From positions 1 through 64,000 of the forward strand of contig CAUYLG010005283.1 in NCBI GenBank assembly GCA_963573385.1: a stretch of DNA of 64,000 bases, given 5' to 3'. The position numbers and the translations under genes were made by a program. The DNA comes from Cacajao melanocephalus (lineage: Eukaryota > Chordata > Mammalia > Primates > Pitheciidae). Each line of letters begins with the position of its first letter. Positions within the stretch are counted from its first letter, which is position 1. Of the stretch, positions 33,030 to 44,790 are shown piece after piece. The notes under the pieces were generated by a model, which ran no database searches, had not been told where the DNA came from, and was given only the letters and a program-made list of their open reading frames with translations.

Positions 33030-33430
33030 GAAATGATCTGGACAAATATTTCACACCTCTTTTTTCACATTCCACTTGGAAAATAACATGGAGCACGGAG
33101 TGTTCCTCTCAAGGATAGCTGACAAAGGAAAAGGCCCTTCCTTTATCTCCACTGGGAGTTTTGCTTTCCTTTTATCTAAAGGGGTTATCAGTGCTGCTCA
33201 AATAAAGAAGAAATGTGTGATTGAAAATGGGTGGAGGATATGCTATTTAGAAAAAAGGCCTAAGCAAATGAAAAATGGTATAAAGAGATTGTTTTTTATC
33301 AATTTGGCGTTCCATAATTACAGGCAAAATAAACCTCTCACCCTCGGTGCAATCGGACATAATGAATGCAGTCTCTGTAACTGATCATTAATTATATCAG
33401 TAGCATGTATTATTTGTTGCTACTATTATT
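33030..33430. promoter_or_regulatory. Candidate conserved non-coding element with clustered GATA-type sites
   Basis: AT-rich and free of recognisable repeats, unlike its neighbours. Four GATA-type cores on one strand lie within 160 bases: TTATCT (33143-33148), TTATCT (33172-33177), TTATCA (33185-33190) and TTATCA (33296-33301). ATTAATTA (33387-33394) and ACAAAGG (33122-33128) accompany them. A 102-codon + ORF (33076-33384) falls inside but resembles nothing known and is expected by chance in such DNA. Enhancer role is inference. Confidence 0.35.
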
Positions 33431-33439
33431 ATTTCACTG

Positions 33440-33605
33440 TTACAACGAGTCAGTGAAGAGGTGTTGGTATTACAATTTACACTCTAGGAGACACAGAAAA
33501 GTTGGTTAACTCATCCAAGCTCATGCAGCTAATAAACCACAGACCCATGATTCAAGTCTGGCAGAGGTCTGACTCCAAAGCTCATGCTCCCCATCCAAAC
33601 GCCTT
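33440..33605 (-). repeat. MIR SINE
   Basis: TTACACTCTAGGAGACACAG, then CCAAGCTCATGCAGCTAATA, then CTCCAAAGCTCATGCTCCCC, in minus-strand MIR order. Confidence 0.7.
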
Positions 33606-33775
33606 TCTATCTCCCAGGAGAGGAAGAACAGGTGTCTCTGGCTGAAAAGCTGCAAAGCCAAGACTGAAAGGATTTATTTTTAAAAGACTTGGCTTCTGTC
33701 CCTTCACCCAGAATTAATACCAGCCTTGCTTTGGGCCTACTCTGCAACTCGAGGTCTGACACTAGGAATTCAGGG

Positions 33776-34440
<665 letters not shown>

Positions 34441-34779
34441 GCTCATCCTCAGGACACAAGAATCAAGCCCCTGACTGTGGGCCCAACTCTCCATTCCTCT
34501 GCAATTATCCCATAGGGAGGGGGAGATTGGCGAGGACAGGACTTGGTCAGGTGCATGCCTGAGAGGACATGAACACTTGCTGCCTGGAGGTCTAGAATCT
34601 GAGAGGTGGCAGGGCTATAGGGACCACACTGGGTTTTCGGCAGGACCCCAGAGTGGGGGAACCCGGCCGGCAAGCACTGGTAACACCAGGGGCCCCCCTC
34701 GGCCCAGGCCTGCCTGGGCCCCTTCCTCTTGGCTTTGACCCTCACTTGGACTCTGGCCGCTGATGCCTGCCCCTCATTC
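34441..34779. other. Unique sequence, no gene recognised
   Basis: GC-rich, no repeat or motif called. Confidence 0.45.
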
Positions 34780-34960
34780 CAGCCTGAGCTGAGCTGTGCC
34801 TAGACCTCGCTGATCCCTTAACCTCTGCAAGCCTTCAGTTCCTATTCTGTGAAATGAAGATCAGAATATTAATTTAGGACGATTATTTTAAGGATTCAGT
34901 AAGACGATGTTTGTAAAATGCATGGCACAGAGTGGGTGCCCAGCAGGTGTGTCCCCAGGG
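34780..34960 (+). repeat. MIR SINE
   Basis: TTAACCTCTGCAAGCCTTCA, then TTCTGTGAAATGAAGATCAG, then ATGCATGGCACAGAGTGGGT, MIR in sense. Confidence 0.75.
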
Positions 34961-35879
34961 CCTGGGACTCCAGGCTCACCTGTGGGTGCCTGACGCCCCA
35001 CCCTCCCCCACAGCCCCCGCCTCCGGGAGGTAACTGCAAAGGCTCCAGGCGAGAGGCCCTGGGAGCGTGGGAACTTCCTACAGCGTGTTTGTCTTGGGCT
35101 GCCTGGGAGGGGCCGCCACCTCCGTCAGCTCCAGTGGGAGCTCCTGCCAGGTCACCCAGCGTGAAAAGAAGGAATTGTTCCCGGGACCTTTGCTTCCCTT
35201 GTCAAAGGTGACTTGGGCCCCTGAGACACAAGCACAGCCCCTCTTCCCTAAAGGCCAGGCCAGTCCCAGTTCCGTCCACACTCTCGAAGGCGCTGAAGGA
35301 GTGATCTGTGCTGGCGGAACCCACAGCGTCTTCCCTGGCAACAGGTGTGAAGCTTTGCAGCCACAAATCCCCGCCCATGAGCCAGCAGCTGTCCGGGCTC
35401 CTCCTAGCTCCCACTAATTCCCACCACCTACCTGGTTCTCCTTCCCCTCCGTGCCCCACAGCACCCAGCACCGAACCCAACCCAGGGTCAGGGGCTCAGA
35501 CACTCGGCTGAATCAAACTCCCCAGCCCAGGTGAGACCCCCCACCCACCCACCCACCCAGAACAAGGAACCCTCCCTCCTCCCACCTGTCCTCTACCCTG
35601 CCCCCGGAGGTGTGTCCCCTGTGCCGGTCTCTGGAGGTGGGCCACAAGTCTCTATGCAGTTGAATGCTTTTCTCACCAAGGTCTTGTCACTCTGCCTCCG
35701 CCTCCTCCCCAGTCACATGGCTGAGGGTCAGTCTGTCCTCTCCCAGCCAGCCCACTGCCCACCTGCCCTGCTTTGGCCAGCTGGCAACCTCAGGGTGTCA
35801 CCTGACAACTGCGGAGCCTTCCGGAGACCAGCCATGTGGGGTCACTGCAGGCAGCACAACTGGGGTGAAGGGCAACCTC
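34961..35879. other. Unique GC-rich sequence, no gene recognised
   Basis: Contains a CCCACCCACC run at 35550 and donor-like CAGGTGAGA at 35529. The 184-codon + ORF (35531-36085) runs into the next block and has no recognisable family. Confidence 0.5.
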
Positions 35880-36330
35880 GGATCACAGAAGCTCCATTTC
35901 CGATTTTCCAGAAGATGCCGATTATTAATAATCATTGTTCTTTCCTTCTGGGGCATAAAAACGCAGGTTCAACTGACAACCAGAAAAGCAGCAGCTCAAG
36001 ATTCCCAGAGTATGAAATGTCAGCCTCTGGCGGCAATGACATTCACCCAGGGGCACTAAAAATAGATGCAAAAACGGAAGCATGAAGCCTCCAGAGGCTG
36101 GAGAGGCCAGGTGAGCGCACGGCTGAAATGACACTTGTGGTAATGTCTGTGGCCACACGGCAAAGCTGAGCTTTTCCTGCTTTTTTTTAATTATTATTTT
36201 TTCTTAAGAGACAAAAAGAAAGTGAACTTGAGAAGGATCAGCCCAGAAGGACCTTGCTTTCTTACGTCTGATCTTACATGCAAAATTCAGGTAGAAAGAA
36301 AAACTGCCATGAGATATGACCCCGGGGGAT
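35880..36330. promoter_or_regulatory. Candidate non-coding element with a MEF2 site
   Basis: Non-repeat block. It contains the perfect palindrome ATTATTAATAAT (35921-35932) overlapping a SOX-type CATTGTT (35933-35939), and a perfect MEF2 consensus CTAAAAATAG (36056-36065). The 3' part (36180-36205) is an A/T-rich run. Function is inference from motifs. Confidence 0.3.
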
Positions 36331-36486
36331 GTCAGCTTTGGCTGAATTCACCACTGCTTAGCCCAGGGAGGTGGAGGGGATGTTCATTGTCCTTCCCAGC
36401 TCCTCACCAACCCGGAATTGGCTACGGAGCCTAGCTGAGGTCAGCGCGGTCCAACCGGACTCTTCTGACACAGAAATGCTCTGTAT

Positions 36487-36968
36487 CTGCTCCGTCCTAT
36501 CTGGTACCCAGCAGCTATAGTAGCGCTTGAAATGTGGCTGTAGGCTGGGCACAGCAGCTCACACCTGTGACCCCTGATACTCAGGAGGCTGAAGTGAGAG
36601 GATAGCTTCGGACCAGGGGTTCAAGACCAGCCTGGGCAACATAGTGAGATCCCATTTCTACAAAAAATAAAAAATTAGCTGGGCTCGGTGGTGCCGATCT
36701 CTAGTCTGGGCTACGTGAGAGGCAGAAGCAGGAAGATTACTCGAGGCCAGGCGTTCATTGTTACAGTGGGCTATGACGATCACACCACTGCAGTCCAGCC
36801 TGAGTGGCAGGGCGAGAAGCTGTGTCTAAACTAAAAAAAGAAAGACCGAAGCGATGGGACTGTGGCGATTGAATAACTTCATTATTAATTTCATTTAATT
36901 TTAATTGATTTATATTTAAAGAGCCATATTTAAATGATGGTTACAGGCTACCTTACTAGACAGCACAG
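36487..36968. mobile_element. hAT-type DNA transposon remnant split by an Alu
   Basis: Left part 36487-36541 and right part 36846-36968 together give a short non-autonomous element. It has terminal CTGCTCCGTCCTATCTGGTA facing the complement of TACCTTACTAGACAGCACAG, a CGCTTGAAATGTGGCTG motif and an AT-rich core (TAATTTCATTTAATTTTAAT). Old; family name not assigned. Confidence 0.6.
36543..36845 (+). mobile_element. AluJ-like SINE inside the DNA transposon
   Basis: Strongly diverged Alu (GGCTGGGCACAGCAGCTCAC, ACATAGTGAGATCCC, CTATGACGATCACACCACTG) with features of the oldest Alu group. It separates the two halves of the hAT remnant. Confidence 0.85.
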
Positions 36969-37159
36969 TTTTAGGCTCTAGGAGAAAGAGAGCTGCAATT
37001 GATTAGCAATGCCTGCCAGGGACACAGGCTGGGAAGATAAGACACAAATGCCATATTACAAAAGGACCAGAAATCTGGTGTGATCCAAATCGCTTGAGAC
37101 CTAAATCAGTGATTCTGGTGCCTGCACATTTTCAGCATTCAGGAGGAAAAGTGTCTGTG

Positions 37160-37460
37160 GAGTTTAGTGTCACCCCCTACCCTTCAGCCTCATGGTCAAG
37201 TTGGGCAATTGCAAGTCTCCTTACTGGTTTTCTTCCACAGCAGCCAGAGGGGTCCTTCCAAAATACCAATGCAGCCATTACCTACCCTGCTTGAAAGCCT
37301 GAATCTAATCCCCCTACCACGGCCACCAAGGCCTAGCCCCCTCAATCTGCTCCACCTCCACCCAGCACAGACCCCACCAGTGCCAGCTGGTTCTTCCTCT
37401 GCTCTGCTGCACAGGAAGCCCCAAAGCAAGGGCTATCTCCTGCACCATCTTAGCACAGGA
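37160..37460 (+). repeat. L2 LINE fragment
   Basis: CACAGCAGCCAGAGGGGTCC, then ACCTACCCTGCTTGAAAGCC, then ACCACGGCCACCAAGGCC, in L2 sense order. 36970-37159 shows nothing recognisable. Confidence 0.65.
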
Positions 37461-37529
37461 CCTGAAATTGGCCTCATGGGAAGCTCGCACGGTTCCAGAA
37501 ACTCCCAAGTCTATGTTCTTCTTTTTATG

Positions 37530-37700
37530 ACAAGAATCCTCATCGCCCTGTTTTGCAGATAAGGACACTGAGGTTCAAAGAGTGAAAGAGTTTGGCCAAG
37601 AACAAAAGAGAAAATAGCATATCTGAGACTCAGACTGGAGTAGATGTCATTCCCAAACTTGCTTAAGCACAAGGGTTGTGCTGAGAATGGAAACCAGGTC
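37530..37700 (-). repeat. MIR SINE
   Basis: CGCCCTGTTTTGCAGATAAG, then GACACTGAGGTTCAAAGAGT, in minus-strand MIR order. Confidence 0.7.
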
Positions 37701-37754
37701 ATAGGACACCTGGTCTACTATTTCTTTTATGATTAACTCAACAAATGTTATGTG

Positions 37755-38112
37755 ATGGAAGGGAGGAAGGGATAGGTGGGTGTATGTGTGGATGGATAGG
37801 TGGGTGGGTGTGTAGGTGGATGGATAGATAGATGGATACATGGATTGATACATGGGTGGGTAGATGGATGGATGGATGTGTATATGGATGGATGAATGCA
37901 TGAGTGTATAGGTGGATGGATGGATGGATGGATGGATGGATGGATGAGTGGATGGATGAGTGTATAAGTGTATATATGTATGTATGGATGGATGGATGGA
38001 TGGATGGATGGATAAATGTCTAGGTGCATGACTAGATGGATGGATAGATGGATGAGGAGATGAATGAATCAGTGGGTGTCTAGATGGATTGATGGATGTG
38101 TATACAGATGCA
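37755..38112 (+). repeat. (GGAT)n array, moderately diverged
   Basis: GATGGATGGATGG runs alternate with GGTGGGTGTGT, TATATGTATGTATGG and GATACATGG variants. Opposite-strand frames give His-Pro-Ser-Ile repeats and are not genes. Confidence 0.95.
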
Positions 38113-38694
38113 GGCAGACATTCATGAATTAATGCAATGGCAACAAAACATGGTAAAAGGTCATGAATCAGGGACGGGGTGAGGTCATCATCCAGCTTTC
38201 TCTTAACCATAATCAGGTATATCAGAAAATGAGGTCATGCAAAAAAATTCTTTGAGACTTTTGTTTTTAAAGAGATAAAGTAGCTGGCAAGCTGTGTGTA
38301 CGGAGCAAGCCCTGAGCTGTGTGAGGGCCTGCTCCCTGAGCTCCTCCCCTGCCTCCACTGCCCCCACTCCTGCTGGCTCAGCGAACCCCTCCCTAATGCT
38401 GCTTTCCCATGGGAAGGCTGAGAAGCAATAGCAATTTCTTCTGAATGGAACTCTCCCCTGAGCCAAAGAGTAAACAGGAGCCAGCAAAGAGCTAAAGTCA
38501 GTGTGTAACTGCTCGGGCGGTGATTACATAACCAGGACATACCTGGGAGAGGCACTGATCCAGGGGATTTTAACAAGCAAGCGGGAAGGGCTGGCGTGGG
38601 AGGCAGGCAGGGGGGACGCCCCATGCAGGAATGGTGGTGCAGCTACCCAGCCTCTCTGGGAACTGGAGCCGGCTTGCTCAGGGAGGGAGGACAC
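38113..38694. other. Unique sequence, no gene recognised
   Basis: Starts AT-rich (38113-38280), then becomes GC-rich. No repeat called. Confidence 0.5.
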
Positions 38695-38885
38695 TCAAGT
38701 GTCACTTACTGAGGGCCTCCTTGCGCCATGACAGGCCTCTTGCATGATTATTTTGTTTAATCCTCACAAGGGCACTACACAGTGGGCTAGTTCAGTTACG
38801 TTCCCTTTGATAGATGAAAAAACTAGAACTAGACACAGAGAGGGGTAGTCATGAACCAAAGCCAGGCAGCAACTGTGGGGTGAGC
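38695..38885 (-). repeat. MIR-type SINE
   Basis: TTGTTTAATCCTCACAAGGG, then TTTGATAGATGAAAAAACTA and GACACAGAGAGGGGTAGTCA, in minus-strand MIR order. Confidence 0.65.
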
Positions 38886-39209
38886 TGGGAGAGCCCCAGA
38901 CCGGCTCCAGGGACTGCGGGGCAGATCGCACTCTAAGGCCGGAGCTTTCTCCTCTCCTCTCCCTTCTCTGCCTTGCTGTCCTCCTTCCTCCATTCCTGCC
39001 ATCAGATCACGTGTCCATTTATTATTTCCCTTGTTCACCCACCCACCCACCTGGTGCCTGGCGGCCTTTCCCTTCTCTCCAGAGTGGACCTGCATCAAGA
39101 GAGGAACCAAAGGGAACCGAGATGCAGCTGCTGCCTGCAAAAGGGCTTTCAGACAAGGACGGGTGATGTAGAATTATCCACCTGCCACGGAACACTGCTT
39201 GAACGCTTT
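38886..39209. other. Unique sequence, no gene recognised
   Basis: C/T-rich centre (38945-39000) and a CCCACCCACCCACC run at 39038-39051. Confidence 0.45.
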
Positions 39210-39345
39210 GGGTACTGAGCCCTTCCTGCCTGCGGGATACTGAGCAGTTTTGCCATGATTTTCTCCTTTTATCTGCCAGATGACTCCAAGTTCAAAGCCA
39301 TTATCCGCCTGTGGCAGAGAGGAGACTAAAGTCCAGAGAGGTGGG
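39210..39345 (-). repeat. MIR SINE fragment
   Basis: TCTCCTTTTATCTGCCAGAT, then GGAGACTAAAGTCCAGAGAG, a weak minus-strand MIR core. Confidence 0.4.
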
Positions 39346-40539
39346 CTCAGTCTCGTGGGACTCTCAACCTTGGGACTTGGAGGTCAGGGAGGGCTTTCCA
39401 GAGGGGGTAGCCTCAAGCTGGCTTGGACAAGACATCCAGGAGTCCCTCAGGCTGAGGGGTTCTGGGTGTGGGGGAGTGTTTTTAGCCACTAGAGCATTGG
39501 GATGGCGGAAGCAGGGAGAGGGTCCTTTGCCACCTGGCACTTGGCTGCCCCACTAGCCTCTGGCAGGAAATGGGACTTGGGAAGGCCATGGGGCACCCAG
39601 ACAGAGTCTTGGCCAGGATGAGGAAAATTGCAGTGGCTTTAGCCCTAGAGTACGGTTGAGAGTGAGACCAGCCCTTCTGTGTGTCTCCCTGTCTATAAAG
39701 GGACAGTGAAGCGAGATAAAGTGTGGAAGCCGTGTTGACACCTGGTGAATCCTTAGAGGTGGAAGCCCTTGGGGCTGCTGTGACTGAAAATACGTGTCCC
39801 TCCAGAGTGCTGCACGCAGGGCTGGGGCCCAGCAGACAAGCCACAGGGGAGGCCTTGTGCCCAGCCATTCTTGGCTGCCTGGGCTGTCTGGGGCAACCAG
39901 ATCCAAACGGGTGTCACCCCCAAGGGTGGGACCAGGGTGCAAGTCACATCATGAAGGAGACCTCCCTCTCCCGGGGCACCCGGGAGTTGCCAAGCGCCAC
40001 ACTGCCATTACATAAGCCACCAACCTGCCACCACCAGCCGCCCCGTGCGTTGCCACGTAAATAGAACCCTATATTTACCTACCGTGGGGAAGAGACAGGC
40101 CTGCCTGGTGGGTGGAGAGACAGCAGCTCAGAGGCCTCTGGCTCTGGTTTCTGTTCTGCTCCAAGTGCACACACATCCTGTGACCAGTAGCTGGGCTTGG
40201 GTGGGGGTGCGCCTGCAGAGGCGGCCAAGGGAAACTCTGCTTCCTGGGAGCATGGGCCACAGACCTCTGGGTTGCAGGCTCAGGCTGCAGCCGCCAGCCC
40301 GGGGTTGGGAGAGTGGACTTCCCTTGCAGCCTAGGGCCTGTCTGAGTAGCAAGCGTCTGACTGCCCCGATGGCCCCAGAGCCCTCCCTGCTGTTGGTGCA
40401 GGTCAGCTGTACAGGAAGGATAAGTGGCTATCTGCACAGGCAGGGCCAGGGCCAGGGCCCAGGAGTCCCCAGGAGCCAGGCACAGGCACAGCCCCACTTG
40501 CAACAACCATTCCTCCAGGGAGCCTAACTCAGTAAGGAC
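39346..40539. other. Unique GC-rich sequence, no gene recognised
   Basis: Overlapping ORFs to about 160 codons on both strands without family resemblance. A short GGCCAG hexamer run lies at 40442-40460. Confidence 0.5.
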
Positions 40540-40735
40540 TTACTTTGTTGTAAAGAAACATAATACATGTTTTAGCTTCAATTCCCACAACATTCTAGAT
40601 GTTCCTATTCTCGTTTTACACAGGAAGAAACTGAGGCACAGAGAAGTAAATGACTGACCTGAGACCACAGAGCTAATGGGATGATAGAGTCAGGATTTGA
40701 ACCCAGGTTTCTCTGACCCTAAGTAGTTATTCCCA
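40540..40735 (-). repeat. MIR SINE
   Basis: CTCGTTTTACACAGGAAGAA, then ACTGAGGCACAGAGAAGTAA, then GTCAGGATTTGAACCCAGG, an unusually well preserved minus-strand MIR. Confidence 0.8.
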
Positions 40736-40890
40736 ATAAGTATGCTGCCCCCAGATTTCATCTCAGTGTTTTCATCTACCAAGTAAGGGCAGTCATATAA
40801 TCCAAGACACGGCATTACTCTGGGCTCTGTGACTAATATTGGCAGCCTTGTGGCATCTGTCCGCAGATGTTTGGCTGTATTAATGAGAGG

Positions 40891-42112
40891 ACAGATGGAT
40901 GAGAGTGGGACAGGTGGACAGATAGATGGATAGATAGAGTGCCACATTTATGAGTGGGGTGGGAAGATGGGAGGATGCAGAGATGGATAGGGGGATAGAA
41001 GGATGACCAATAAGCAGGTAGACTGGTACATGGACTAACAGGTGGATGAGTGGGTGAATGATGAATAAATGGATAGATGGGTGGATGAGTGAATGAGTGA
41101 GGACTAGAAAAGTAAACAGGTACAACGGATGGATGATTGCAGGAGTGATGGGTGACTGGTTAGATGGATGGATGCATGGATGGATGGATGCATGGATGGA
41201 TAGATGGGATGGATGGATGGATGGGATGGATGGATAGATGGATGGATGGATGGATAGATGAATGGATGGATGGATGGATGGATGGATGGATGGATGGATA
41301 GGTGAATGGATGCATGGATGGATATATGGAGGGATGGATGGATGGATAGATGGATGGATAGATGGATGGATGGATGGATGGATGGATGGATGGATATATG
41401 GATGGATGGATGGATGGATAGATGGATGGATGGATGGATGGATGGATGGATGGATAGTTAGATGAATGGATGGATGGATGGATGGATAGATAGATGAATG
41501 GATGGATGGATAGGTGGATGGATGGATGGTTGGTTGGATGGATGAATGGATGGATACATAGATGAATGGATGGATGGATGGATGGATGAATGGACGGATG
41601 GATGGATAGATGGATGGATGGATGGATGGATAGAGAGATGAATGGACAGATGGATGGATGGATGGATGGATGGATGGATGGATTGATGGATGGATGGATG
41701 AATAGATGGATGGATATATGGATGGATGGATGGATGGATGGATAGATGGATGGATGGATGGATAGTTAGATGAATGGATGGATGGATAGATGGATGGATG
41801 GTTGGATGGATGGATGAATGGATGGATAGATAGATGAAGGGATGGATGGATGGATGGATGAATGGACAGATGGATGGATAGATGGATGGATGGATGGATA
41901 GACAGATGAATGGACAGATGGATGGATGGATGGATGGATGGATGGATGGATAGATGGATGGATGGATGAATAGATGGATGGATAGATGAATGGGTGGATG
42001 GATGGATGGATGGATGGATGGATAAGTGTGTAGGTGGATGGCTAGATGAATGGGTACATGGGTGGTTGGATGATGAATAAATGAGTGGGTGGGCATGTAG
42101 ATGGATGGATAG
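40891..42112 (+). repeat. (GGAT)n array, about 1.2 kb, with higher-order structure
   Basis: Near-continuous GATGGATGG with variant landmarks recurring in the same order: GGATATATGG (41391, 41711), GATAGTTAGATGAATGG (about 41454, 41761), GGTTGG (41528, 41799), GATGAATGGACAGATGG (about 41638, 41904) and GATGAATAGATGG (41697, 41965). Offsets fall from about 320 to 266 bases, indicating a duplicated block of about 300 bases later altered by slippage. A 472-codon minus-strand frame exists only because this tetranucleotide has no stop codon in any frame. Confidence 0.95.
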
Positions 42113-43150
42113 AAAGAGCTTTGAATGAATGACCAACAGTTGGATAGAGGGATAGATAAACAAGTAAGTGAATGGGTCAGTGAACCCTAACCTGTGGATG
42201 CCTGCACAGATGTTTGTAATGAAGGCTAGAAAGCTGAATGGAGAGACAGGTGAGAAGTTAAGTGTGTGAGCGGATGGGTGGCTCTCCTTCCAATCCAACT
42301 CCAGCTGCAGAAGAGACTCTCAGACATCCCAAGCCTAGGCCAAGCTGAGAGGGACCACACCCACACTGAAGGGCCATCCACATCAGCTCTGCGGTGCAGA
42401 CGTTGCCTGAAGACTGTCAGGTCACCTCACAGAGCCCATGTCCTTGCTGCTGTGAAACAGCTGTGTGGCAGGTGGAAGGAGTGGTCCAAGCAGGACCCCA
42501 GCCAAGCTGTGGAGGCTGCGCCTTTCTCTCCTCCCACTGCCAAGCCAGGGCTCCTAGGTCACAGCCAGCTCAGACCGACATTTCTCCCTCCTCCCTCGGA
42601 GTCAGGCAGCCACAAGTACACCGGTCACTCCATTTCCTACCCCACTAAAGAAGCCAGGGGAGAGCCCTGGACAGAGACAGGGTCTGGGAACTTCCCCAGA
42701 TCTGACACTGGCCTGCCATGTGACCAGAGAGGTGGCACAGCCAGTCTCTGGTCTCTGCTATGGGCGGCAGTCAGACTGGAATGCAAACATGATGGAGAAG
42801 CTAGGAGTTGCTTTGAGGCAGCCAGACGGAGCCTCCCCAGTCCCTGGTCACAGTGCCTGACACACCCCACTCAGAGCCCCAGGAATCTCTGGAACCCACT
42901 GGCTGGGACCATCACCCAGGGCCCTTCCCACTCCAGAGGACTGAGATTCTGGTCCCAGAAACTGAGCCATCCCAGGCCTGAAGGGAAAAGCAGCGAAGCA
43001 AAGAAAATAAGGCTCAAAGAAAATAAGGCCAGTATCTCCCTGGCCAAGGCTGTCCCATGGACGTGAACTTGCTCAAGCCCTGCCAACCCACGGATACCAT
43101 GTTCCCATCTCCACCTGGAGCCCATCTGGGAGGCTGGCATGGGTGAGGGG
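42113..43150. other. Unique sequence with a 266-codon ORF of doubtful meaning
   Basis: A + frame is open from an ATG at 42266 to a stop at 43064-43066, beginning just beyond the GGAT array. The translation has no signal peptide, membrane segment, repeated motif or family I recognise. It is Ser/Pro/Gly-rich, as expected from the base composition, and other frames in the region are also open for over 75 codons. There is a 15-base tandem repeat (AAAGAAAATAAGGCT-like) at 42997-43030. I would not annotate it as a gene without transcript evidence. Confidence 0.35.
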
Positions 43151-43158
43151 CTTGGTGA

Positions 43159-43446
<288 letters not shown>

Positions 43447-43462
43447 AGACTTGGAGATTTTT

Positions 43463-44399
43463 ATGGGACAGGAGTCTGGGGGATCCTGGGTCTGGTGGGA
43501 AGGGCTACAGTGGCCGTGGAAGGGATGTGGGAGCCACAACGTGGCAAGTCAGTCCCAGAGCCAGGGCCAGGGAGCCACTCGATCCCAGCATGGGATGTGA
43601 GGAAAGGGGGCAGCCCCGGGGAGCAAGAGATCCAGGCAGGCTGAGGGGACCCCATCCCATTCTCCATGCTCCTCTGCTCACAGGACACTGGGCCAGGCTG
43701 ACCTCTGCTTACAATGCTGCTGCCATCTCAGGGCCACCACGGGGCCCCGGTGGGACTCCCTCCGGTACTCTAACTCAGAGGCCTGGGACAGACCTGGGAG
43801 GAAACGAAGGGGCCTGGAGGAGATGGGGGGCTCGCTGTTCCCAACACAGCCTGCCATGTCCGCCTGCCCCCCACTGACAAGCCGTCAATCGCTCCCCTGG
43901 GAGTCAGAGTGGGCCCCAGACCTTGTCAATCTGTGGGAGCACAGGAAGCCAGGGCCAGACCATTCCCACGCCGGACAGCCTCGGTGGAGGGGCCCAGGCC
44001 GCAGCACTCCCCCGCCCCAGCTCCTCCGGAGGCCCTGTGTGCTCCCATTCCACACTTGGCAAACCAAGCCCACCCGGGGCCCCTCTCACCACCTCGCATC
44101 ATCGAGCACACAAGGATGTTCCCAGGCTCATGTGGGTGTAGGAGGGGCTGCCAGGCCACCAGAGGCTGGGAGAGCCTCCAAGGGCCACTCTTCTGGAAGT
44201 TTCTGGGGTCACATGAAGGCTGAGACCATACAGCTGGGTCCTGGAGGCAAGCTGGTTGGGGAACCCTGCACACCCACACCACCATTCAGCCCTCTCGTTG
44301 GTCAGGACAGGGCGTTTCTCTCGGGGGCCTGAAATTCCCACACTTCCTGAGGGTTGTCTGAGGCCCCGGTTTTCAGACTCAGTCCTTCCAGCTGGCCAA
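43463..44399. other. Unique GC-rich sequence, no gene recognised
   Basis: Many overlapping ORFs in a GC-rich background, none with a recognisable family. Confidence 0.5.
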
Positions 44400-44560
44400 G
44401 AAATGAAAAATGCAGATATTTTAGACGTAAGGAAAAGTGCTCAGAGAGGTTAAGTGACTTGCCCAAGGTCACACAGCAAGGAAGTAGAAGAGCTAGGCTT
44501 CAAACCTACAACTGTGCTTTGTGTGTAGCAGGTGCTGAATGAATGCATGAAGGTTACAAC
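44400..44560 (-). repeat. MIR SINE
   Basis: CTCAGAGAGGTTAAGTGACT, then TGCCCAAGGTCACACAGCAA, the most conserved MIR stretch, then GAGCTAGGCTTCAAACC. Confidence 0.8.
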
Positions 44561-44609
44561 ATCCATGATCTCAGCCATGGGGACCCCATGCTGCCTCTGA
44601 CTGGCTGCC

Positions 44610-44790
44610 AGCCATCAGGGTCTAGCTCCAGCTTAGATCCCTCCAGGAGTGGGGAGCTCACCACTCGCTCTGGATCCCGGGCTACTGAAACCCTCCCCGT
44701 GATGGGTCCACGTTCTGCCCAAAACTCACAGAGATGAATCTGGTTCTCTTCCCAGGAGCAGCCTTCAGGGCTCCAAGGTGCATTCGGAGC
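44610..44790 (+). repeat. Possible L3/CR1 LINE fragment
   Basis: CCTCCAGGAGTGGGGAGCTC, then ACCACTCGCTC, then GTTCTGCCCAAAACTCACAG and CAGCCTTCAGGGCTCC are in the order of the CR1-like L3 3' end. Short and diverged. Confidence 0.4.

Noticed and set aside
37647..38210. 187-codon minus-strand ORF
   Set aside because: Its core is the GGAT array at 37755-38112. Same artefact as above.
40540..40735. tRNA-like gene inside MIR sequences
   Set aside because: MIRs descend from a tRNA, but the copies here lack a foldable cloverleaf and intact internal promoter boxes.
40880..42298. 472-codon minus-strand ORF encoding His-Pro-Ser-Ile repeats
   Set aside because: A TCCA tetranucleotide has no stop codon in any frame and gives the same four-residue repeat in all three. 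The ORF follows from the array and not from coding selection.
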